A stretch of 17,762 nt of DNA from an uncultured Erysipelotrichaceae bacterium (lineage in GTDB: Bacteria > Bacillota_I > Bacilli_A > Erysipelotrichales > Erysipelotrichaceae), in NCBI GenBank assembly GCA_905201565.1, contig CAJKOS010000019.1, positions 1-17,762 on the forward strand, written 5' to 3'. Below, one piece after another: positions 1 through 6,124 of this stretch. Made by a program: the position numbers and the translations under genes. The notes below the pieces were generated by a model. That model ran no database searches. It saw nothing but the letters and a program-made list of their open reading frames with translations, and was not told the origin of the DNA. Position 1 is the first letter of the stretch; each line of letters opens with the position of its first letter.

Positions 1-45
1 AGAAATGCTTCTTGCGTAATCAAATTCGCGATTCCCTTTCTAACA

Positions 46-74
46 GGTTCCCATGGCAATGTGGGAGCCTTTTT
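46..74 (+). terminator. Intrinsic terminator of a plus-strand gene outside the window
   Basis: An 8-bp stem (GGTTCCCA at 46-53 with TGGGAGCC at 62-69, one G-U pair) is followed by five T. It points rightwards and so ends a transcript entering from the left. A short reading frame closing with TAA at 14-16 could be the tail of that gene, but five codons are too few to call it. Confidence 0.7.
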
Positions 75-83
75 CTTATGCAA

Positions 84-106
84 AAGAAAAAGCCGGATAT
101 ACCGGC
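84..106 (-). terminator. Intrinsic terminator of mgtE
   Basis: Read on the minus strand, GCCGG (106-102) and CCGGC (96-92) form a stem around a 5-base loop, followed by a T-rich run. It lies about 12 bases past the mgtE stop codon. It faces the plus-strand terminator at 46-74, so the two genes converge. Confidence 0.8.
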
Positions 107-118
107 AGTTTCTTATTC

Positions 119-1453
119 TTAAAGACCAAGCAAAATGGTCGCAATGTTGAAATAGATGAATACTGAACAAACATCTACTACGGTTGTCAACAGTGGAGAC
201 GCCATGATGGCAGGGTCCATACCAAGCTTTTTGGCAAGCATTGGCAGGATTGCTCCACAGAGCTTTGCCGTAATGACTGTCAGTTCCAATGTGATTGCTA
301 TGATCACAGCAAGAATTGGATTATTGTACTGGATGAGAATACGTATGCCGTTCGCAAGCCCCAATACCAACCCGCAGAGTAAGGCAATCCTGGATTCTTT
401 GAAGATTACCTTCATAAAATCTGATAACTTGATTTCTCCTAATGCCATACCACGGATGATGAGGGTAGAAGTCTGGGAACCGGCATTACCACCAGTATCG
501 CTGAGCATTGGCATCAGCGCCACAAGTACCGGCAAAGCCTGGAAGGCAGCTTCATATTTTTCAATTACCAAACCTGTCGCAATAGAAGAGAACATCAGGA
601 TGAGCAGCCATGGCAGCCGGTTGCGCACATGCTGTAAAACTGAAGTATGGAGGTAATCTTCCTCTTTTGGATTGAGACCAGCCATCTTCTCAAAGTCTTC
701 ACTTGTCTCCTCTCGCATCGTATCAATCGCATCATCGACCGTAATCATGCCGACAAGTCTTTTCTCATTGTCCACAACCGGCAATGCCGTGAAATTATAT
801 CTGTCAAAAAGACGGGCTGCCTCTTCTCTGTCGGTGGTTGTTGTTACATGGATAACGTTGCGGTTCATAAGTGAACCAATCTGCACATCCAGCTCACTCA
901 GCAACATATCCTTCACCGTTATCACGCCTTCAAGAACCCTTGCCTCACTTGTGATATAACATGTATAGACATCTTCCCTTTCATCCGCAACAGCACGGAT
1001 ATAATCAAATGCCTCTTTGACACACATATTTTCTTTGAGGGCGATAAACTCAGTGGTCATGATCGCACCGGCAGAATCTTCCTTGTACTGCAGCAATTGG
1101 TTTACAGCATTGCGCATAGCAGGACTTGTTTTGGCGAGCACTCTTTCCACTACACTTGCCGGCATTTCTTCCAGAACATCCGCAAGATCATCTTCATCCA
1201 TTTCTTCCAGGATAACAGTCAGTTCCTGATCGGTAAAACCATTGATCAAATCCTTCTGTTCTTCGCCATTCATTTCGGAAAAGACATCTGCCGCTTCATC
1301 CTTCTTCAGCAGACGGAACACAAGCAGCTGTTCCTCTGTTTCAAGCTCCAGCAGAATTTCAGCAATATCTACCGGATTCATTACGGAGAGTTCCTTCCTC
1401 AGTTCAGTAAAATTGCGCTCTAAAAGCAGCTGCTTCAAATCTTTCTTTGTCAT
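119..1453 (-). CDS. mgtE: Magnesium transporter MgtE
   Basis: A 444-residue MgtE, full length for the family, which forms a dimeric Mg2+-gated Mg2+ channel in the cytoplasmic membrane. The order is an acidic helical N domain (about 1-125), paired CBS domains (about 130-250), a connecting helix and five C-terminal membrane segments (about 280-444). Family signatures are visible: PMLSDTGGNAGSQ in the first part of the pore domain and DPAIMASPLLTTVVDV near the end, where D427 matches the pore aspartate. The many Asp/Glu in the N and CBS domains fit Mg2+ sensing that closes the pore. The start is an ATG with GGAGAAGG just upstream. The gene is monocistronic, with its own promoter and terminator, and follows a structured leader of about 200 bases (1490-1656), so expression is probably also controlled at RNA level. 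Confidence 0.96.
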   Translation of the reverse strand: MTKKDLKQLLLERNFTELRKELSVMNPVDIAEILLELETEEQLLVFRLLKKDEAADVFSEMNGEEQKDLINGFTDQELTVILEEMDEDDLADVLEEMPASVVERVLAKTSPAMRNAVNQLLQYKEDSAGAIMTTEFIALKENMCVKEAFDYIRAVADEREDVYTCYITSEARVLEGVITVKDMLLSELDVQIGSLMNRNVIHVTTTTDREEAARLFDRYNFTALPVVDNEKRLVGMITVDDAIDTMREETSEDFEKMAGLNPKEEDYLHTSVLQHVRNRLPWLLILMFSSIATGLVIEKYEAAFQALPVLVALMPMLSDTGGNAGSQTSTLIIRGMALGEIKLSDFMKVIFKESRIALLCGLVLGLANGIRILIQYNNPILAVIIAITLELTVITAKLCGAILPMLAKKLGMDPAIMASPLLTTVVDVCSVFIYFNIATILLGL

Positions 1454-1489
1454 TGTCCTTCTCCATTTCTATCCTGTTAGTTATGAAAC

Positions 1490-1656
1490 GGACAGAAGTG
1501 CATGATAAAAACAACACTCCTGTCCTCTAAAGAAGGCACGCGAAAAATACTATTGTAATGTAACGACAGGAGGCATTACATCATATGTATAGTTTCGCCT
1601 TGTACCTCGGGGATTACCGTCATATGACATACATACCACCTGCCTTTCTTTTTGCT
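1490..1656 (-). promoter_or_regulatory. Structured mgtE leader RNA, riboswitch-like, class not recognised
   Basis: Read on the minus strand, the predicted transcript start (about 1656) is followed at once by a long nested helix: GGCAGG (1644-1639) pairs with CCTGTC (1570-1565), GGTAT (1637-1633) with ATGCC (1576-1572), and GTCATATG (1628-1621) with CATATGAT (1587-1580). Some junction bases can be used by only one of the neighbouring helices. A loop of about 33 bases (1588-1620) remains. The 3' strand CTCCTGTC (1572-1565) can instead pair perfectly with GACAGGAG (1524-1517), which is followed by TGTTGTTTTTA and would then act as a terminator. That third segment can also pair with CACTTCTGTCC (1500-1490). 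The G-U pairs work only in minus-strand RNA. I do not find the conserved blocks of the M-box, yybP-ykoY or other classes I know. Confidence 0.6.
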
Positions 1657-1661
1657 CTGTC

Positions 1662-1690
1662 AGTTTAGCCATTTCAAAGAGAAATGGCAA
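1662..1690 (-). promoter_or_regulatory. Probable mgtE promoter with internal palindrome
   Basis: On the minus strand, TTGCCA (1690-1685) and TAAACT (1667-1662) are separated by 17 bases, a plausible -35/-10 pair. The expected start near 1656 lies 11 bases before the leader helix. A perfect 8-bp inverted repeat, GCCATTTC/GAAATGGC (1668-1688, 5-base spacer), fills the spacer and overlaps the -35 box, as a repressor operator would. Confidence 0.5.
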
Positions 1691-1713
1691 CCCTTATGTT
1701 TTGTTTCTATAAA

Positions 1714-1740
1714 CAAAAAAAGAAAGGAAAACCCTTTCTT
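1714..1740 (-). terminator. Intrinsic terminator of the ECF S-component gene
   Basis: On the minus strand, AGAAAGG (1739-1733) pairs with CCTTTCT (1727-1721), followed by a run of T interrupted by one G. It sits about 15 bases after the stop codon of the S-component gene. Confidence 0.8.
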
Positions 1741-1755
1741 CTCATCACAAACGAT

Positions 1756-2277
1756 TTACTTTACCGATAAACCCGCTCTTTGCAATGCCCTTACAATCAG
1801 AGGAATCAGCACAAGGTCAACGACGATAGCAGGTGCAGTGGCAACAAAGTAGGAACTGATCCAGAGCTCTAAGGAATAACTTCCGGCATTGAGGATAAAA
1901 CCGGTCACAATACCGCCAACAATTCTTCCAGCAATCATCGAAACAAGCAATGCCCCGTATACCTTTGCCATACCCTTTAATGGCAGATATTTCATCAATA
2001 AACCTGTCACAAGTCCATATGTGCCAAGTTCACATGCCATCGCAAGAGGTCCCTGAGGAGGAAGTCCATTGATGAGATAGGACAAAATCGGTGTGACAAC
2101 ACCTGCCACAAGTCCTTCCACCGGTCCGATCGCTAGTCCGGCAATCATTACCGGAAAGTGCATTGGTGAAAACATGATGTTGATCTGCTGACCACCAAAA
2201 TTCTTCAACACTGTCACAATGACAAGACCGATCGCAATCATCAGTCCTGTAAGTACAATACTTCTTGTTTTACGCAT
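1756..2277 (-). CDS. ECF transporter S component (vitamin uptake), substrate uncertain
   Basis: A 173-residue, very hydrophobic protein with about six membrane segments, the size of the substrate-binding S subunit of energy-coupling factor transporters. The conserved stretch around MHFPVMIAGLAIGPVEGL, followed by the GLPPQGPLAMA segment, resembles the large S-component family that includes PanT, FolT and CbrT-like proteins. I see no residue that decides between pantothenate, folate or cobalamin. It would work with shared EcfA/EcfA'/EcfT subunits encoded elsewhere, because no ATPase or T subunit is nearby (a group II arrangement). The start chosen is the ATG at 2277, preceded by AAAGGAG and 6 bases; a longer frame from 2298 would begin inside the upstream terminator hairpin. 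It has its own terminator and an attenuator-like leader. Confidence 0.85.
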   Translation of the reverse strand: MRKTRSIVLTGLMIAIGLVIVTVLKNFGGQQINIMFSPMHFPVMIAGLAIGPVEGLVAGVVTPILSYLINGLPPQGPLAMACELGTYGLVTGLLMKYLPLKGMAKVYGALLVSMIAGRIVGGIVTGFILNAGSYSLELWISSYFVATAPAIVVDLVLIPLIVRALQRAGLSVK

Positions 2278-2296
2278 AATAGTCTCCTTTCCACGC

Positions 2297-2332
2297 AAAA
2301 AGGCGCACGCTCAAACTCTGTGCGCACGCCTT
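2297..2332 (-). terminator. GC-rich terminator/attenuator just upstream of the ECF gene start
   Basis: Read on the minus strand, GGCGTGCGC (2330-2322) pairs over nine positions with GCGTGCGCC (2310-2302), flanked by A-T pairs and followed by TTTTT. The two wobble pairs are G-U only in minus-strand RNA and would be C-A mismatches on the plus strand. It ends 8 bases before the AAAGGAG ribosome binding site. It could end the upstream glucosidase transcript (stop at 2411), act as an attenuator in the ECF mRNA leader, or do both. Confidence 0.75.
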
Positions 2333-2418
2333 CTGGTATGCTTATTCTGACACTTCTGTATCAGTGATTACTGGCTTCTGCCTGCCACTATTTAAGCACT
2401 TCTGACCGATTCATGCAA
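2333..2418 (-). promoter_or_regulatory. Possible ECF gene promoter and structured leader
   Basis: On the minus strand, TTGCAT (2418-2413) and TTAAAT (2395-2390), 17 bases apart, form a moderate promoter overlapping the glucosidase stop codon. The leader that follows has a hairpin, CTGATAC (2364-2358) with GTGTCAG (2353-2347), whose wobble pair also works only in minus-strand RNA. The GC-rich terminator comes next. No known aptamer motif, including the tetrahydrofolate riboswitch, was recognised. Confidence 0.35.
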
Positions 2419-4051
2419 GAATAACTGCTTCATGTGGTCCAAGAACGCCAGCCTTATGGTCACCTGTAGAAAGCAATACCCCCCTGCCTTCCTCAACGGA
2501 AGCATCATATACCTGTTCTTCTTCTGTCCAGTTAACAAGGATAATTGCTTCACCATTTTCACAAGTTCTCTTATAGGCAAAGATGGTTTCACTATCATCA
2601 AGCAAAGATGTATAGTCACCTTCAACAAGTACCGGACATTCCTCTCTCAGCTTTGCAAGCCTGCGGTAGTAGTTCAAAACTGAGTCTGGATCCTTGTCCT
2701 CTACTTCAGCATTCTGTACAGCATAGTCTTCATGTACCGGAAGCCATGGTGTACCGGTTGTAAAACCGGCATTGGTTTCATCATTCCACTGCATTGGGGT
2801 ACGTGCATTATCACGAGACCAGTCATGGACAAAGGAAAGCGCTTCTTCTTCGGAGAAACCTTCTTCCAGGGCAAATTCGTACTGACCATGACTGGAGATG
2901 TCATTATAGATGGCAATATCATCCCATGCCACATTATCTAAACCCAGTTCTTCTCCTTGATAGATAAATGGTGTACCACGCAATGTATAGAGCAATGTCC
3001 CAAGTACTTTGGCTGCACCAGTCTTATCAGACTGATGCGGGAAGTAATGGGAAATGGAACGCGGCTGGTCATGGTTTTCAAAGAAGATCGGATACCAGCC
3101 ATTATCCTTTGTAGAAGCCTGGGAGGCATTGATTGCCTTCTTGAGATCGGTCAGCTTCCATGGTGTGGTACGGCACCAGATTTCACCATTGCCAAACTGC
3201 AGGGAAACATGAGAGAACTCCATCAACATATCAAACACACCATGTTCGCCTACCCATTCCGGCAGCTCTTCTGCCGCAACACCATTTGCCTCTGCGACCA
3301 TGAAGATGTCCTCTCCATGGACATTGTCACGGAATTCATGGAGGTAGTCGAGAATACCCGGAGTATTGGCAGTGAGTGGATGGATGGCACTGCTGCCATC
3401 TTCTGCATCGACCGGTCCATCTTTGAATTCATCTGGTTTGCGGATATAGGTAATCGCATCGACACGGAAACCACCTACGCCCTTGTCACACCAGAAGTTG
3501 CAAATCTTTGCGGCTTCTTTGCGCACTTCAGGATTTGCCCAGTTGAGATCCGGCTGGGCTGCCGCAAAGGTATGGAGGTAATACTGCCCTCTTTCTTCAC
3601 ACCATGTCCATGCGCTGCCACCAAAGATACCGCGCCAGTTTGTCGGTGCACTGCCATCTGGTTTTGCATCACACCAGATATACCAGTCCGCATATGGATT
3701 CGTTCTGTCTTTCTTTGATTCGATAAACCACTTGTTCTGATCTGATGTATGGTTGAACACAAAGTCCATGACAATGCGGATACCATGTTCCTTTGCCTCA
3801 GAAATTAATTTTTCCATATCTTCCATGGTTCCGTACGATGGATCAATATTGTAATAATCCGCAACATCATAGCCGTTGTCCACCATCGGTGAAGTGAATA
3901 CCGGTGTAAGCCAGAGCGCACTCACCCCGAGTTCCTCAAGATAGCCAAGTTTCTGCCTTACACCATTGAGGTCACCTGTACCTGTTCCCTTTGTGTCGAG
4001 AAAGCTCTTTGGATAACATTCAAAGACTGCTTTTTTCTGCCACCATTTCAT
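2411..4051 (-). CDS. Alpha-glucosidase / oligo-1,6-glucosidase family, GH13
   Basis: A 546-residue cytoplasmic glycoside hydrolase of family GH13, close to subfamily 31 (oligo-1,6-glucosidase, trehalose-6-phosphate hydrolase, dextran glucosidase). It has no signal peptide. It has the TIM barrel with the small B domain and a C-terminal beta domain. The catalytic set is clear: nucleophile D198 in GFRVDAITY, acid/base E254 in MVAEANG, and transition-state D328 in FENHDQPR; the early DFVFNHTS region is also present. The residue after the nucleophile is Ala, whereas alpha-1,6-specific members usually have Val there, so alpha-1,4 or mixed specificity is plausible. The start is the ATG at 4051 with AAAAGGAG upstream; a longer frame adds seven residues without a binding site. 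It is transcribed alone from an extended -10 promoter. No sugar transporter adjoins it, so the natural substrate stays open. Confidence 0.92.
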   Translation of the reverse strand: MKWWQKKAVFECYPKSFLDTKGTGTGDLNGVRQKLGYLEELGVSALWLTPVFTSPMVDNGYDVADYYNIDPSYGTMEDMEKLISEAKEHGIRIVMDFVFNHTSDQNKWFIESKKDRTNPYADWYIWCDAKPDGSAPTNWRGIFGGSAWTWCEERGQYYLHTFAAAQPDLNWANPEVRKEAAKICNFWCDKGVGGFRVDAITYIRKPDEFKDGPVDAEDGSSAIHPLTANTPGILDYLHEFRDNVHGEDIFMVAEANGVAAEELPEWVGEHGVFDMLMEFSHVSLQFGNGEIWCRTTPWKLTDLKKAINASQASTKDNGWYPIFFENHDQPRSISHYFPHQSDKTGAAKVLGTLLYTLRGTPFIYQGEELGLDNVAWDDIAIYNDISSHGQYEFALEEGFSEEEALSFVHDWSRDNARTPMQWNDETNAGFTTGTPWLPVHEDYAVQNAEVEDKDPDSVLNYYRRLAKLREECPVLVEGDYTSLLDDSETIFAYKRTCENGEAIILVNWTEEEQVYDASVEEGRGVLLSTGDHKAGVLGPHEAVILA

Positions 4052-4090
4052 GAATTCTGTTCTCCTTTTCAATAATCATCTCTTGGTTTC

Positions 4091-4118
4091 ATTATACCAG
4101 TGCAGCACCCTTCGTCAT
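4091..4118 (-). promoter_or_regulatory. Promoter of the GH13 gene (extended -10)
   Basis: On the minus strand, ATGACG (4118-4113) and TGG-TATAAT (4099-4091) are separated by 16 bases. The perfect -10 box with its TGn extension compensates for a poor -35 box. The coding start lies 40 bases downstream. Confidence 0.75.
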
Positions 4119-4157
4119 ATATCCTTTTTCATACAACAGACGTCACTTTTTTTGTTT

Positions 4158-4171
4158 TGTAAACGGTATTA
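4158..4171. promoter_or_regulatory. Weak cre-like site (catabolite repression) between divergent genes
   Basis: TGTAAACGGTATTA matches the CcpA operator pattern TGWNANCGNTNWCA at all but one fixed position. It lies between the GH13 promoter and the pnuC-like promoter, about 40 bases upstream of the GH13 -35 box. A sugar hydrolase under CcpA would make sense, but one degenerate match is weak evidence. Confidence 0.3.
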
Positions 4172-4184
4172 ATTATATTTTCTG

Positions 4185-4213
4185 TTCACATCACCCCAAC
4201 TATTGTCTAAAAT
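4185..4213 (+). promoter_or_regulatory. Probable promoter of the pnuC-like gene
   Basis: TTCACA (4185-4190) and TAAAAT (4208-4213) are separated by 17 bases, each one mismatch from consensus. The transcript would start near 4220, about 35 bases before the chosen GTG start. Confidence 0.55.
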
Positions 4214-4254
4214 TAGGAACGTCATAGAACGAAAAGATGAATAAGGGGGTACTT

Positions 4255-5481
4255 GTGATCAATTTTTTCAAAAATAACATGGAACCACACAAGAAAGTCA
4301 GGATTGCGGAACTGGTAGTTCTTTTGGCACTGCTTGTGGCATCCATCGGTGCCTATGTCTTTGGCACTATGAAAATCAACGCCAATCCTGGCGAACTCAC
4401 CTTCGTCAAAGAAGTTGAGATGGTGCGTGACGCAGAGAACGAAGAATGCGACATGGAAGAAATGAGCGCATGCGAAGTTGTCTACGAAAGCGAAGAAGGT
4501 GAAATGCGCATGACATATTCTCATGAAGAATATGAGAATGCCTCAGAATCCATCACCGCCTATGAATTTGAAAGTGAAGATGGCTACACATTCTTCTTTG
4601 ACCATGAAGATGTCACTACTGCTGAAGCACAAAGTGCATACCAGAGCTTCATGGCAGATGAAACGATGGCTGTATTCAACTTTGCGAATGCATCCTTCAT
4701 CCTTGTTTTATCCCTGCTTGTCATGTATGGCTTTGGCAAACAGTTTACTACCTATGAGAAATGCTGGTTTTTGTCCATCATGGTACTGGCAACCATATTT
4801 GCCGTGCTGTTCCCGGAAGAAAGTGCAAATGGTGTCAACGGCATTATCATCATGTGTCTCTATCTGTTGGACACATTCCTCAACATTCTCTGTGAACTGC
4901 TCATTTCCAAGCAGTCCAGATACAACTTCCTCGTATCGGTACTTGTCGAAATCACCGAAATCGCGATTTCCCTTGTCCTCATGTACCGCTTTGCGACACT
5001 TGCAACGACATTGTTCTTCTGGCTGCCAATCGACATCATCAGCTACATCAACTGGTCAAAACACAAGGATGATGAAGAAGATGAACTCACCATGGTCAGA
5101 AGACTCAAGGGATGGCAGGAAGTACTCGTCATTGCCGGCATTGTCATCTGGACAGTTGTTGTTGGTTATCTGCTCAGCGGTCTTGATATCGCTACCGATT
5201 TCTATAACAACCAGACACTGGAAACAGCCATCATCTACATCGATGCCTGTGCTTCAGCTGTAGGTATCGCCAATGGTCTGTTTATCTTCTTCCGCTTCCG
5301 TGAACAGTGGATTGCCTGGTATATCTGCTCAGCTCTTGAAGCAGTCATCAACATCCTTTCCGGTCAGTATGTACTGCTCATTCTGAAGCTTGGTTACTTC
5401 ACCAATACGACCTATGGCTACATCAAATGGACAAAGTACATCAAGTCTCACCAGGAAGAAAAGAAACTATCCATCTTCTAA
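4255..5481 (+). CDS. pnuC: PnuC-like nicotinamide riboside/NMN transporter with acidic N-terminal insert
   Basis: A 408-residue membrane protein. The C-terminal 250 residues fit PnuC, the facilitator for nicotinamide riboside (or NMN) that feeds NAD salvage. One part ends FFWLPIDIISYINWSKHKD, like the mid-protein FLPMQxxGWxxWKK of PnuC. The next runs from the DACASAVGI helix through FREQWIAWYICS to TTYGYIKWTKY, matching the end of the family. Ordinary PnuC has about 240 residues. Here an extra N-terminal membrane helix (about 15-37) is followed by a strongly acidic hydrophilic stretch (about 38-145) rich in Glu, Asp and Met before the first PnuC helix. The GTG at 4255 follows AAGGGGG at good spacing; the in-frame ATG at 4237 has no comparable site. 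No NAD riboswitch was recognised. It is followed by efp without a terminator. Confidence 0.75.
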   Translation: MINFFKNNMEPHKKVRIAELVVLLALLVASIGAYVFGTMKINANPGELTFVKEVEMVRDAENEECDMEEMSACEVVYESEEGEMRMTYSHEEYENASESITAYEFESEDGYTFFFDHEDVTTAEAQSAYQSFMADETMAVFNFANASFILVLSLLVMYGFGKQFTTYEKCWFLSIMVLATIFAVLFPEESANGVNGIIIMCLYLLDTFLNILCELLISKQSRYNFLVSVLVEITEIAISLVLMYRFATLATTLFFWLPIDIISYINWSKHKDDEEDELTMVRRLKGWQEVLVIAGIVIWTVVVGYLLSGLDIATDFYNNQTLETAIIYIDACASAVGIANGLFIFFRFREQWIAWYICSALEAVINILSGQYVLLILKLGYFTNTTYGYIKWTKYIKSHQEEKKLSIF

Positions 5482-5486
5482 GTGAC

Positions 5487-5514
5487 TTGAGATTATTGCG
5501 AAGATTTGTAAAAT
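5487..5514 (+). promoter_or_regulatory. Probable efp promoter
   Basis: TTGAGA (5487-5492) and TAAAAT (5509-5514) are 16 bases apart, each one mismatch from consensus, immediately after the pnuC-like stop codon. The efp start lies 34 bases downstream, after GAAGGAG. Confidence 0.6.
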
Positions 5515-5547
5515 AGTATTGAAGATACATAGAAAGAAGGAGAAATT

Positions 5548-6105
5548 ATGTCAATTTCAGCAGGAGATTTCAGAACAGGTCTGACTGTTATCGTCGATAA
5601 TGACCCATGGCAGGTACTTGACTTCCAGCATGTAAAGCCGGGCAAGGGTGCCGCTATTCTGAAGACAAAGATGAGAAATCTGAAGACTGGCAGTGTTCAG
5701 GAACGCAACTTCAACGCTTCTACAAAGTTTGAACAGGCAAACATTTCCAAGAAAACTGCACAGTTTTCCTACACAGCAGATAACACCTACTACTTCATGG
5801 ACATGGAAACATATGAAACATATGAGCTGAGTGAAGAGCGCCTTGATTTCAACAAGTACTTCATCGTTGAAGGTTCAGAAGTAACACTGTTGTTCTTTGA
5901 TGGAGAATTGTTGTCCGTTTCCGTTCCAGAAAAGGTTGAACTCACGGTTACCGAAACAGATGCAGCGATCAAGGGTGCACCATCCAACCAGACAAAGGAT
6001 GCTGTAACAGAAACTGGTCTCAGACTTCGTGTTCCACAGTTCATTGAACCGGGTGAAAAGATCATCGTCTTTTCTACTGACGGCAAATATTCAGGAAGAG
6101 CATGA
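5548..6105 (+). CDS. efp: Elongation factor P
   Basis: A 185-residue EF-P, the usual length, which binds between the ribosomal P and E sites and relieves stalling at polyproline stretches. Domain I begins MSISAGDFRTGL and carries the tip loop KPGKGAA. K33 in this loop is the residue that is modified in many bacteria (5-aminopentanol in Bacillus, beta-lysine in E. coli). Domains II and III follow, ending in FSTDGKYSGRA. The loop is of the Bacillus type, with GAA after the lysine, rather than the arginine-rhamnose type. GAAGGAG lies 5 bases before the start. The stop codon lies in the loop of a terminator hairpin, and a short-chain dehydrogenase that could act in EF-P modification follows at once. 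Confidence 0.97.
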   Translation: MSISAGDFRTGLTVIVDNDPWQVLDFQHVKPGKGAAILKTKMRNLKTGSVQERNFNASTKFEQANISKKTAQFSYTADNTYYFMDMETYETYELSEERLDFNKYFIVEGSEVTLLFFDGELLSVSVPEKVELTVTETDAAIKGAPSNQTKDAVTETGLRLRVPQFIEPGEKIIVFSTDGKYSGRA

Positions 6106-6121
6106 GGTGCTCTTCTTTTTT
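6095..6121 (+). terminator. efp terminator overlapping the end of the gene
   Basis: A perfect 8-bp stem, GAAGAGCA (6095-6102) with TGCTCTTC (6108-6115), has a 5-base loop that contains the efp TGA, then six T. The SDR start codon follows only three bases after the T run, so the SDR gene is reached only by read-through or by a promoter inside efp. Confidence 0.88.
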
Positions 6122-6124
6122 CTT

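Noticed and set aside
1490..1656. M-box (ykoK) or yybP-ykoY riboswitch upstream of mgtE
   Set aside because: The conserved blocks I know for these classes, such as GUUAGGUGAGGCUCC for the M-box or GGGGAGUAG for yybP-ykoY, are not present on the mgtE strand. It is kept as an unclassified leader.
2297..2418. Tetrahydrofolate riboswitch before the ECF gene
   Set aside because: The conserved GGAGAGUAG start and UGCAUCCGCUCC end are missing.
2957..3718. 253-residue plus-strand reading frame
   Set aside because: It lies entirely opposite the GH13 gene, whose catalytic motifs are clear. The translated product is Cys/Ile-rich without domain character and has no ribosome binding site.
4120..4254. 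NAD-type riboswitch before the pnuC-like gene
   Set aside because: The predicted leader is only about 35 bases and shows no stable structure, too short for such an element.
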